Assembly (NCBI GenBank): GCA_036555325.1
Contig: DATBLQ010000010.1
Coordinates: forward strand, 1 to 32,143
Origin: DATBLQ01 sp036555325
GTDB taxonomy: Bacteria; Pseudomonadota; Alphaproteobacteria; Rhizobiales; Aestuariivirgaceae
DNA length: 32,143 nucleotides
Reading direction: 5' to 3'
In this document: one piece after another, positions 13,236 through 20,687 of the stretch
Layout: each line of letters starts with the position of its first letter
Position numbering within the stretch: the first letter of the stretch is position 1
Notes under the pieces: model-generated
Told to the model about the DNA's origin: nothing
The model's input: the letters and a program-made list of their open reading frames with translations, nothing else
Databases searched by the model: none
Position numbers and translations under genes: made by a program

Positions 13236-15602
13236 CTACTCGGCTGCTCGACGCGTGCCGTTCATCGCCTTCCATACCGTATGCGGGGAAGCAGGCATGG
13301 GAACGTCCCGCACGCCTAGAGCGCCGGTCAAAGCGTTCATGACTGCCGCCGGGGCGGCTATCGCTCCAGCCTCCCCACAACCCTTTACGCCGAGCGGATT
13401 GGACGGACATTTGGTTTCGGTGAACCCGAGCTTGAATGACGGGAAATCGTGTGCTCGAGGCATGCAATAGTCCATGAAAGAGCCCGTCAACAACTGACCT
13501 GTCTCGCTGTCGTAGACGCAGCCTTCTATTAGGGCCTGCCCTACTCCCTGCGCAATGCCACCGTGCACCTGCCCTTCGACTATCATGGGATTGATAATCG
13601 TTCCAAAATCATCGACCGCGACCCAGTTGACGATGTTCGTGGCACCGGTTTCACGGTCGACCTCCAGCTCGCAAATATGACAGCCGGCTGGAAATGTGAA
13701 GTTCGAAGGATCGTGGAAAGAAGATTCCTTGAGGCCCGGCTCGATCTCGCTTGAGGGAAACTTGTGGGCGACGTAGGCGGCCAACGCCACCTCTCCGAAC
13801 GCCATTTTCTTGTCCGTTCCCTTGACGGTGAAGCTCCCATTCTTGAACTCAATATCAGCTTCGGAAGCTTCCATCACTGCGGCAGCTACCTTCTTCGCTT
13901 TAGCCTCGATCTTGTCGAGCGCCTTCGAAATTGCCGTCATCCCGACTGCCCCGGAGCGCGACCCGTAAGTGCCCATTCCGAACTGGACCTTGTCGGTATC
14001 TCCATGGATGACCGATACACTATCGAAGGAAATGCCAAGCCTATCGGAGACCAACTGGGCGAAGGTCGTTTCATGGCCCTGACCATGGGCGTGCGACCCT
14101 GTAAGCACCTCGACTGTGCCGACAGGATTGACGCGAACCTCGGCAGATTCCCAAAGGCCCACGCCGGCGCCCAGGGAGCCGATCGCCGCCGAGGGAGCGA
14201 TGCCGCACGCCTCGATATAAGTCGAGAACCCGATGCCGCGCAGCTTGCCTTTTGCTGCAGCGGCCGCCTTTCGCGCCGGGAACCCCGCATAGTCGGCAAG
14301 AGCAAGAGCTTTCTCCAAAGAAGCGTGATAATCACCGGCGTCATAGTTCATGATAACTGGAGTCTGATGGGGAAAACTGGTGATGAAATTTCGCCGGCGG
14401 AATTCTGCGGGGTCAATCTTCATCTCACGCGCTGCGGTCTCTACCAGACGCTCGACGACATAGGTCGCCTCCGGGCGCCCTGCACCGCGATAGGCATCAA
14501 CCGGAGCAGTGTTGGTGTAAACCGCATCTACCTGAGCATGAATTGCGGGAACATCATATTGTCCGGATAACAGCGTAGCGTAGAGATAGGTCGGCACACA
14601 GCTGGCGAAGGTTGATAGATAGGCGCCCATATTGGCGATTGTATTCACTCGCAGCGCAAGAATTTTCCCCCTTTCGTCCATCGCCATTTCAGCCTCGGTG
14701 ACATGGTCGCGCCCGTGCGCATCGGCCTGGAACGATTCAGTACGCTCTGCCGTCCACTTCACCGGCCGGCCACCGATGCGTTTCGACGCCCAGAGGCAGA
14801 CGACTTCTTCCGCATAAATGAAAATCTTGGAACCGAACCCACCTCCCACATCGGGGGCCACGACCCGCAGCTTGTTTTCCGGCGCCATTCCGACAAACGC
14901 TGAAATCACAAGCCGCGCGACATGCGGATTTTGGCTCGTCGTATAGAGGGTGAAATGTTCACCGGCAGCGTCGTAGGAGCCGATGGCCGACCGCGGCTCG
15001 ATGGCATTGGGTATAAGCCGATTGTTAAGGAGTTTCATCTTCGTCACATGGCGGGCGCGCGCGAATGCGTCATCGACGGCAGCCTTGTTGCCGAGCTCCC
15101 AGCTGAAAACGGTATTCTTCGGTGCAACGTCGTGAACTTGAGGCGCTCCCGATTTCTGCGCGGCGCCTGTGTCCACCACGGCAGGCAGTTCGCCGTAGCT
15201 CACCTTGACGAGCTCCGCGGCAGCCTTTGCCTCCGCCTTTGTCTTGGCAACCACAATCGCGACATGATCGCCGACATAGCGAACCTTGCCCTGCGCCAGC
15301 GCCGGGTGCGGTCCGACCTTCATCGGGCTGCCGTCTTTTGAATGAATCATCCACCCGCAGATCAAACCACCGAGCTTATCGGCGGCCAGGTCCGCACCCG
15401 TCAGCACCGCAATCACGCCCGGCGCCTTCAGCGCTTTTGACGTATCGATTGCTTCGATCGTGGCATGAGCATGCGGGGAGCGTACGAAATACCCGTAGGT
15501 CTGGTTCTTGAGATTGATGTCATCGGTGTAATTGGCCTTGCCGGTAAGGAACCGGCGATCTTCCTTGCGCTGTACCCGAGCGCCAATTCCGGTATCGCTC
15601 AT
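13236..15602 (-). CDS. coxL: Molybdopterin-binding large subunit, form II CO dehydrogenase-like
   Basis: A 788-residue xanthine-oxidase-family subunit. The N-terminal Ald_Xan_dh_C domain (about 18-125) is followed by the two Mo-binding domains. The active-site loop reads AYRGAGR (370-376), the form II signature; the form I motif AYRCSFR with the Cu-binding Cys is absent, so there is no Mo-Cu centre. The catalytic glutamate is E744 in KGCGEAG. Also seen are GGGFGSK and a GQGHETTFAQL cofactor-binding segment. Start ATG with AGGGAGG upstream. Form II enzymes are often annotated as CO dehydrogenase, but their substrates are mostly unknown (purines, aromatic or aldehyde substrates are candidates). 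Surrounding S, M, D, E and XdhC genes show a complete, maturable enzyme. Confidence 0.93.
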   Translation of the reverse strand: MSDTGIGARVQRKEDRRFLTGKANYTDDINLKNQTYGYFVRSPHAHATIEAIDTSKALKAPGVIAVLTGADLAADKLGGLICGWMIHSKDGSPMKVGPHPALAQGKVRYVGDHVAIVVAKTKAEAKAAAELVKVSYGELPAVVDTGAAQKSGAPQVHDVAPKNTVFSWELGNKAAVDDAFARARHVTKMKLLNNRLIPNAIEPRSAIGSYDAAGEHFTLYTTSQNPHVARLVISAFVGMAPENKLRVVAPDVGGGFGSKIFIYAEEVVCLWASKRIGGRPVKWTAERTESFQADAHGRDHVTEAEMAMDERGKILALRVNTIANMGAYLSTFASCVPTYLYATLLSGQYDVPAIHAQVDAVYTNTAPVDAYRGAGRPEATYVVERLVETAAREMKIDPAEFRRRNFITSFPHQTPVIMNYDAGDYHASLEKALALADYAGFPARKAAAAAKGKLRGIGFSTYIEACGIAPSAAIGSLGAGVGLWESAEVRVNPVGTVEVLTGSHAHGQGHETTFAQLVSDRLGISFDSVSVIHGDTDKVQFGMGTYGSRSGAVGMTAISKALDKIEAKAKKVAAAVMEASEADIEFKNGSFTVKGTDKKMAFGEVALAAYVAHKFPSSEIEPGLKESSFHDPSNFTFPAGCHICELEVDRETGATNIVNWVAVDDFGTIINPMIVEGQVHGGIAQGVGQALIEGCVYDSETGQLLTGSFMDYCMPRAHDFPSFKLGFTETKCPSNPLGVKGCGEAGAIAAPAAVMNALTGALGVRDVPMPASPHTVWKAMNGTRRAAE
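14475..14495 (-). other. Form II active-site motif AYRGAGR codons in coxL
   Basis: These seven codons encode AYRGAGR, aligned by context (NTAPVDAYRGAGRPEATYV) to the VAYRCSFR loop of true CO dehydrogenase. The missing Cys and Ser-Phe show that the Mo-Cu site of form I enzymes cannot form. Confidence 0.9.
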
Positions 15603-15645
15603 GAATCTTTACCTCCCTGAATTTTATGCTTGATCTTAACGAGAG

Positions 15646-16110
15646 CTACATCTTGGCAGCACCGGCCTGCACGGCTTTGACGATGTTGTGGTAGCCGGTG
15701 CAGCGGCATATGTTGCCTTCAAGTTCATTGCGAATCGTCGCCTCGTCGAGCTTCTTTCCGTGACGACGTACGATATCGACGCTAGCCATGATGATTCCCG
15801 GGGTGCAGAACCCGCACTGCAGGCCGTGATGTTCGCGAAAAGCTTCCTGCATCGGATGTAGACTGCCATTCTTTGTCAGGCCCTCGATCGTCATGACTTG
15901 CATACCATCGCAAGCAACGGCAAATGCGGTGCAAGATTTGATTGCGACGCCATTGAGATGGACGACACAAGCTCCGCACTGGCTGGTGTCGCAACCAACA
16001 TGAGTTCCCGTCAATCCAAGCTGATCTCGCAGGAACTCCACCAACAACGTTCGACTCTCGACGTCGGCTGAGACTTCCTGATCATTCACCCTCAACGTTA
16101 TGGATGGCAT
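15646..16110 (-). CDS. coxS: 2Fe-2S small subunit of the Mo hydroxylase
   Basis: A 154-residue subunit with all eight cysteines of two [2Fe-2S] clusters: C40, C45, C48, C60 (plant-ferredoxin-type cluster) and C99, C102, C135, C137 (alpha-helical cluster, CGFCTPG and CRCTGY). It carries electrons from the Mo site to FAD. The frame is open 18 codons further, to 16164, but GGAGGAG lies immediately before ATG 16110 and homologues begin at this point, so 16110 is the start. First gene of the S-L-M-D-E operon; coxL follows 43 bp downstream. Its promoter should lie in 16111-16256. Confidence 0.95.
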   Translation of the reverse strand: MPSITLRVNDQEVSADVESRTLLVEFLRDQLGLTGTHVGCDTSQCGACVVHLNGVAIKSCTAFAVACDGMQVMTIEGLTKNGSLHPMQEAFREHHGLQCGFCTPGIIMASVDIVRRHGKKLDEATIRNELEGNICRCTGYHNIVKAVQAGAAKM

Positions 16111-16113
16111 TAG

Positions 16114-16124
16114 CTCCTCCTCCC
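16114..16124 (-). promoter_or_regulatory. Ribosome binding site deciding the coxS start
   Basis: On the minus strand GGGAGGAGGAG lies 3 bp before the ATG at 16110, an extended anti-Shine-Dalgarno match that sets the start of coxS there rather than at the upstream in-frame codon 16164. Confidence 0.8.
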
Positions 16125-16256
16125 GCCCCCTACCACCAGTTATCTTGCCAAACCGCCTGGGCAACGCTTGAGCGGCAGGCGACGGGGGCTCGTTCTCTCT
16201 CGCTGGAGGAAGATTGAACTCACTTGGTGACGGCGGTCAAGTGCAACCGCGAGCGA

Positions 16257-17570
16257 TTACGCCGCGGCATAGATAGAACGTCGTGCACCGATCAGGTTTT
16301 GAAGTGCCTCCAAGAACCCGCCAATCATCGCGTCGGTAATCTGCAAACTGAGCGCCATAAACAGCTTCGGGCCGGTGAAAAATCCCTGATCGAGGAGGTC
16401 AAGATATAGAAGTTGCCGCAGCCTCTGATCTTCCTGGCGCAAACTTGCTGCTGTTATGGCCCCATGATCTCCTATGTGAATCATCATGATGGAGCCGACC
16501 CCAGTTGCAGTCAGCTTGGCGTTCATTTCTGCAAAGAGATCGTTCAGCCGGTTTCGAACCTCATCGCCACGATCATGCAGGGCTGCGGCGACGTCGGGGG
16601 TAAACACTTTCGACAGCCCCGCGATTCCCGCGGACATGGTCACTACGTTGTTGTTGAACGTGCCGGCGTGCGGCATCGCACCCGGCTGGCGGGGGTCGAA
16701 CAGCGTCATGACGTCCGCACGCCCGCCAAATGCGCCGAAGGTCATACCCCCGCCAATATACTTACCGAGCGTTGTCAGGTCGGGAGCGATATTCCATAGC
16801 CCCTGCGCGCCGCCGGCCTTGAATCTCGAGGTCATCACTTCATCGAAGATCAAAAGCGCCCCTGCCCGCGAGGTCTCATCGCGGAGCATTCTCAAGAATG
16901 CCAGTTCGCCAGGTATGCAGCCGCCGCTGCCAATCATCGGCTCGACAATCACGCAGGCAAGATCGCCGGCATGGGTACGAATAAGCTGACGCGCGGCGTC
17001 GAGGCGGTTGTATTCGGCAAGAACAAAAGGAAAAGGAGCATTTATCGGCAGTCCTCCACCTGCAAAATGCAATACGCCCCCATGGTATGCCTCTTTGAAG
17101 GCAGTGACTTTGGAACGACCGGTGAACTTGCGAGCGATGGCGATCGCGAGCAGATTTGCCTCGGTGCCAGAATTGGTAAAGCGGACAAGCTCGATCGATT
17201 TGAAACGCTCGCAAATCAGCCTTGCCAGCTCGATCTCGTAGAGATTGTGTGCGGCGAGGTTGAAACCGTTATCCAGCGCCTGCGCGACGGCAGCTTTGAT
17301 AACGGGATGGGAATGGCCATAAATCCCCGCAGTATGCTCGCCATTGAGGTTCACGTAGCGGTGACCATCAGCATCGACAATCGTCGCGCCTTCACCGGAA
17401 ACGGCGCGCACCGGAAACGGACCATGGTAGAGAACCGAACGGGTGTTGCCGCCCGGCATATAGCGTTCAGCTTCTGCTGCCACAGCTTGGGACTTCGGCC
17501 GCTTGGCGGCGAAACCAGCCCGCGCCTCTCGGAGGGCTACGTCAATGTCGGCATTGGGACGGCTCAGCAT
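16257..17570 (-). CDS. Class III PLP aminotransferase, glutamate-1-semialdehyde aminomutase-like
   Basis: A 437-residue fold-type I enzyme. FTNSGTEANLLAIAIAR (about 131-147) binds PLP phosphate, IFDEVMTSRF holds the Asp (D243) that contacts the pyridine N, and K270 in TLGKYIGGGMTFGAFGG is the Schiff-base lysine. The sequence is closest in look to HemL-type aminomutases, but many paralogues in soil bacteria act in amino-acid or amine metabolism, so it need not be the haem enzyme. The frame extends to TTG 17642, but ATG 17570 gives family length and has AAGG upstream. It lies 146 bp upstream of coxS on the same strand and is divergent from the DUF4864 gene. Substrate unknown. Confidence 0.85.
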   Translation of the reverse strand: MLSRPNADIDVALREARAGFAAKRPKSQAVAAEAERYMPGGNTRSVLYHGPFPVRAVSGEGATIVDADGHRYVNLNGEHTAGIYGHSHPVIKAAVAQALDNGFNLAAHNLYEIELARLICERFKSIELVRFTNSGTEANLLAIAIARKFTGRSKVTAFKEAYHGGVLHFAGGGLPINAPFPFVLAEYNRLDAARQLIRTHAGDLACVIVEPMIGSGGCIPGELAFLRMLRDETSRAGALLIFDEVMTSRFKAGGAQGLWNIAPDLTTLGKYIGGGMTFGAFGGRADVMTLFDPRQPGAMPHAGTFNNNVVTMSAGIAGLSKVFTPDVAAALHDRGDEVRNRLNDLFAEMNAKLTATGVGSIMMIHIGDHGAITAASLRQEDQRLRQLLYLDLLDQGFFTGPKLFMALSLQITDAMIGGFLEALQNLIGARRSIYAAA

Positions 17571-17632
17571 GTTAACGACCTTGTGAAACCAGTCCCCCGC
17601 ATTTTGCGTATATTCGTAGAGCCTTTCCACCC

Positions 17633-17639
17633 AAGGAGG
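17633..17639 (+). promoter_or_regulatory. Ribosome binding site of the DUF4864 gene
   Basis: AAGGAGG, 5 bp before ATG 17645. Its presence here argues that the divergent aminotransferase gene does not start at 17642 but further inside, leaving a 74-bp intergenic promoter space. Confidence 0.7.
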
Positions 17640-17644
17640 CAACC

Positions 17645-18082
17645 ATGCACTTTCCTCTCAACTGGTTCGCTGTCGTCGTGCTGACACTGATGGTGACTGT
17701 CAGGCCTCTTTCGGCAGCCGAATTGACGCAGTCCGATTCGCTGGAATTCCAGCGCATCATCTCGAGCCAAATACAGGCATTTCGAGCCGATGACGGATTT
17801 GCCGCCTACAGCTATGCCGCACCCGCAATAAGGAAAATCTTTCCCTCGCCTGAAATATTCATGCAGATGGTGCGAAATGGCTATCAACCTGTCTATCGGC
17901 CGCGAAGTTTTGCCTTCGGCGAGATCACCGAGGAAGTCCGCGGGCGCCCGACCCAACGGGTGGCAGTCGTCGATGCTAACGGAAAAGCATGGATCGCGCT
18001 CTATGCTTTTGAAAAGCAGCCAGACGGCAGCTGGAAAATCATCGGCTGCAGCCTGGTGGAAAGCCAGGGCGGAGAAGCCTAG
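17645..18082 (+). CDS. DUF4864 family exported protein
   Basis: A 145-residue protein with a clear signal peptide (hydrophobic 7-19, probable cleavage around residues 24-25 after PLSAA). The mature part, beginning near QSDSLEFQRIISSQIQAFRADDGFAAYSYA, matches the DUF4864 family of small periplasmic proteins with a cystatin/NTF2-like fold, common in Rhizobiales; W178-type key residues are not known. Perfect ribosome binding site AAGGAGG. Function unknown. Followed after 49 bp by the DUF2585 gene on the same strand, so they may be co-transcribed. Confidence 0.85.
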   Translation: MHFPLNWFAVVVLTLMVTVRPLSAAELTQSDSLEFQRIISSQIQAFRADDGFAAYSYAAPAIRKIFPSPEIFMQMVRNGYQPVYRPRSFAFGEITEEVRGRPTQRVAVVDANGKAWIALYAFEKQPDGSWKIIGCSLVESQGGEA

Positions 18083-18131
18083 CCGGCCCCATATGCTGGA
18101 CTAAGCAACGACAGCTCAATAGCTTCAAACA

Positions 18132-18710
18132 ATGACCCGAGCGGCGAATCGCCTCATCGAGCCAAAAGACCTGTGGCTCACGGCATTGGTGCTGGCTGTG
18201 TCCGCAGCGGCACTTTACGCCTTGGGACGCGCAGCGTGGTGCACGTGCGGCTACGTCAAACTCTGGCACGGCGTGGTGATGAGTTCAGAAAATTCACAGC
18301 ATATTTCCGATTGGTACAGCTTTTCCCACATCATCCACGGCTTCCTGTTTTACTTCGCTTTTTGGCTGATAACGCAGCGATTGTCTTTGGGGCAACGGTT
18401 CTTGGCCGCGGTCACCGTGGAAGCGGCCTGGGAGGTGTTTGAGAATACGGACTTCATCATCAATCGGTATCGCGAGGCCACGATCTCGCTCGATTACTAT
18501 GGCGACAGCATCGTGAATTCGATATCGGACATATTGTTTATGGTGATGGGCTTCTTTGGGGCTGCCTATTTGCCGGTGTGGACAACCGTTGTCATTGCAC
18601 TCGCGATGGAGCTTGGCGTTGGCTACATGATCCGCGACAACCTCGTTCTCAACATACTCATGCTAATCTACCCGCTCAACACAGTGCGGGAATGGCAGGC
18701 TGGTGCCTGA
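18132..18710 (+). CDS. DUF2585 family membrane protein
   Basis: A 192-residue integral membrane protein with about four to five transmembrane segments: 15-33 (LWLTALVLAVSAAALYAL), 66-82 (IIHGFLFYFAFWLI), 92-106, 130-150 and 152-170. Conserved polar features include CTCGYVKLWHG (37-47), DWYSFSHIIHG and EVFENTDFIINRYRE, typical of DUF2585 (UPF0314), an alphaproteobacterial family. The His/Glu/Asp pattern in the membrane could bind metal, but no activity is established. The 3' end converges with the GlxA-type regulator gene, 19 bp apart. Confidence 0.88.
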   Translation: MTRAANRLIEPKDLWLTALVLAVSAAALYALGRAAWCTCGYVKLWHGVVMSSENSQHISDWYSFSHIIHGFLFYFAFWLITQRLSLGQRFLAAVTVEAAWEVFENTDFIINRYREATISLDYYGDSIVNSISDILFMVMGFFGAAYLPVWTTVVIALAMELGVGYMIRDNLVLNILMLIYPLNTVREWQAGA

Positions 18711-18729
18711 TTTCCAAGTCGACACAGGA

Positions 18730-19701
18730 TCAATCTTGCTGAGTCAGGGTTTGATGCCGACGGCTCGGTGTCTTGATACTCGACGGCGACCTGCCATACC
18801 GTGTTTTGAACATTCGGGAGAATTGTGCGAGGGAAGAGAATCCGCAGGCGATAGCTGTATCGCGGACACTCATATCGCCGTAGGTCAGCAACCGCTCTGC
18901 CCGTTCCAATCGCAAATGGAGATAGAGCGCGCGTGCGGTGGTGCCGAGCTCTCGCCGAAAGAGGCGCTCCATCTGCCTCTGGGAGATGCCAGCAAGCTGC
19001 GAAAGCGTGCGGATGGGCAGCGACTCTTCAATCTTGTCTTCCATGGCACGGATGATCGCTATCAGCCGTCCGTCGCGAGTTTGATACCGGGTCTCTGGCG
19101 GAATTCGCGCCTCAGCGGCTCCATCGGCGAGGCGAAAATGCAGCAGTTGATCAGCCACCTCAACTGAAAGCTTCCTGCCGTGCAGCTTGCCGATCCAGTC
19201 GAGCATCATGTCGATCGAGGTAGCACCGCCTGCGCAGGTGAGCCTGTTTCGATCGATCTCATAAAGACCGTGTGTCGCCTGCACCCTGGGATAGCGCTCC
19301 CGGAAGCCTGGCAGGCTTTCCCAGTGACAGGTTGCACGGTAGCCGTCGAGCACACCCGATTCCGCCAAAACGAAGGGCCCGGTATCCATCGCTCCAAGTA
19401 CCACTCTGCGGCGAGCGAGCTTGCGGGTGGCGGCGCACACGGGCTTCGTCAATGCGAGCTCATGTTCATAGCTGGCGCAAAACAACGCGAGGTCCGGCAT
19501 TCCCATCTCATCCAGGGTCGCGGTGACCGAAACCGGTATGTCATTCGAGGCGGCAACCGGTTGTCCGTCAACGGAGACAAAGCGCCAGGAAAAGACCTTG
19601 CCAGCGAAACGGTTTGCAACGCGCAACGGCTCTAGAGCGCCATACAACGCGATCATCGAGAACTTGGGAAACAGGACGAAAGCCACGTCACGCGTCGTCA
19701 T
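18730..19701 (-). CDS. GlxA/CdhR-like AraC-family regulator with DJ-1/PfpI domain
   Basis: About 323 residues: an N-terminal DJ-1/PfpI amidotransferase-like sensor domain (starting DVAFVLFPKFSMIALYGALEPLRVANR) and a C-terminal AraC double helix-turn-helix (IRTLSQLAGISQRQMERLFRR and VRDTAIACGFSSLAQFSRMF). Regulators of this type (GbdR, CdhR, SouR in Pseudomonas) respond to glycine betaine, carnitine and related amines and activate the catabolic genes. It is divergent from the BKACE-carnitine dehydrogenase operon with a 95-bp gap, so carnitine control of that operon is the natural reading (inference). ATG 19701 is chosen; GTG 19719 is an alternative. Neither has a strong ribosome binding site. 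Confidence 0.88.
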   Translation of the reverse strand: MTTRDVAFVLFPKFSMIALYGALEPLRVANRFAGKVFSWRFVSVDGQPVAASNDIPVSVTATLDEMGMPDLALFCASYEHELALTKPVCAATRKLARRRVVLGAMDTGPFVLAESGVLDGYRATCHWESLPGFRERYPRVQATHGLYEIDRNRLTCAGGATSIDMMLDWIGKLHGRKLSVEVADQLLHFRLADGAAEARIPPETRYQTRDGRLIAIIRAMEDKIEESLPIRTLSQLAGISQRQMERLFRRELGTTARALYLHLRLERAERLLTYGDMSVRDTAIACGFSSLAQFSRMFKTRYGRSPSSIKTPSRRHQTLTQQD

Positions 19702-19726
19702 GACATGACGATAAAACACAAATGGG

Positions 19727-19757
19727 TGGCGGAAAAGCTCAAATGCTCTTGGCGGGA
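19727..19757. promoter_or_regulatory. Candidate tandem operator for the AraC-type regulator
   Basis: TGGCGGAA at 19727-19734 is repeated as TGGCGGGA at 19750-19757, same orientation, 23 bp apart, in the 95-bp divergent region between the regulator and BKACE genes. AraC-family proteins usually bind direct repeats about two helical turns apart, which this fits. No experimental or comparative support is available here. Confidence 0.35.
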
Positions 19758-19796
19758 CCTATCTAAAGTAGCACGTGCCTTTCAAGGAGATACTGC

Positions 19797-20687
19797 ATGA
19801 CGCCAAACGTCATTGTTACCTGCGCGGTGACAGGTGCGGGAGACACGGTTGGGAAGCACCCGGCAATTCCGGTAACTCCGGAACAGATCGCCAATGCGGC
19901 GCTTGAAGCGGCCGCGGCGGGGGCCGCTATCGTTCATTGTCACGTCCGTGATCCTCAGACCGGCAAAGGCGCGCGCGGCGTTGCGCTCTATCGCGATGTG
20001 GTGGAGCGTATTCGTGCCAAGAACAAGGACGTCATCCTCAACCTGACGGCCGGCATGGGCGGAGATGTGGAGGTGGGGGTCGGCGAAACGCCGATGCAAT
20101 GGGGTGCGAGCACAGATCTCGTCGGCCCGAAGAAGCGGCTTGAACACGTGGCCGAGCTGCGGCCTGAAATCTGCACGCTTGATTGCGGTACGCTGAATTT
20201 TGGCGATGGCGATACCATCGTCGTACAAACGCCCGCGCAGCTTCGCGAACAGGCGCGCCTCATCAGGTCTTATGGCGTCAAGCCGGAGATGGAGATATTC
20301 GATTCGGGCAATCTTTGGTTTGCCAAGCAGCTGTGCGCGGAAGGCTTGATCGACGAGCCACCACTATTTCAGCTTTGTCTTGGCATCCCCTGGGGTGCGC
20401 CGGTCAGCCCGCAAACCATGGTCTATCAGGTCGGAGAGCTTCCCAAGAATGCCGTATGGGCTGGATTTGGTATTGGCCGCATGGAATTTCCAATGGTGGC
20501 ACAGGCGGTTCTGCTTGGCGGACATGTGCGAGTTGGACTCGAGGACAATCTTTGGCTGGAAAAAGGCGTGCACGCTTCGAACGGCGCGCTCGTCGAAAAA
20601 GCGATCAAGATTGTTACCCTGCTAGGATCCAAGATTGCCTCGCCCAACGAAGCACGAAAAATCTTGGGATTAGGGACGCGAGGATAA
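19797..20687 (+). CDS. BKACE (DUF849) enzyme, probable 3-dehydrocarnitine cleavage enzyme
   Basis: A 296-residue beta-keto acid cleavage enzyme. The zinc ligands are visible: H47 and H49 in HCHVRD, and the late Glu region GIGRMEFPMVAQAVLLGG. LDCGTLNFGDGD is the signature near the substrate pocket. The family condenses a beta-keto acid with acetyl-CoA and splits off a new CoA ester plus acetoacetate. Next to L-carnitine dehydrogenase the substrate is almost certainly 3-dehydrocarnitine, giving betainyl-CoA and acetoacetate, as in Sinorhizobium carnitine degradation (family knowledge). CAAGGAG precedes the ATG. The stop overlaps the dehydrogenase start as TAATG, so the two are translationally coupled. 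First gene of a six-gene operon. Confidence 0.92.
   Translation: MTPNVIVTCAVTGAGDTVGKHPAIPVTPEQIANAALEAAAAGAAIVHCHVRDPQTGKGARGVALYRDVVERIRAKNKDVILNLTAGMGGDVEVGVGETPMQWGASTDLVGPKKRLEHVAELRPEICTLDCGTLNFGDGDTIVVQTPAQLREQARLIRSYGVKPEMEIFDSGNLWFAKQLCAEGLIDEPPLFQLCLGIPWGAPVSPQTMVYQVGELPKNAVWAGFGIGRMEFPMVAQAVLLGGHVRVGLEDNLWLEKGVHASNGALVEKAIKIVTLLGSKIASPNEARKILGLGTRG

Noticed and set aside
13764..14570. 268-codon plus-strand frame within coxL
   Set aside because: Antisense shadow of the Mo-binding subunit, which has the catalytic motifs.
13236..16110. Calling the cluster a true aerobic CO dehydrogenase
   Set aside because: AYRGAGR motif and S-L-M order mark it as form II.
16111..16164. 18-codon N-terminal extension of coxS
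   Set aside because: The internal ATG has a GGAGGAG ribosome binding site, and the extra residues do not fit the family.
17571..17642. Extension of the aminotransferase to TTG 17642
   Set aside because: It would run into the ribosome binding site of the divergent DUF4864 gene; ATG 17570 gives family length.
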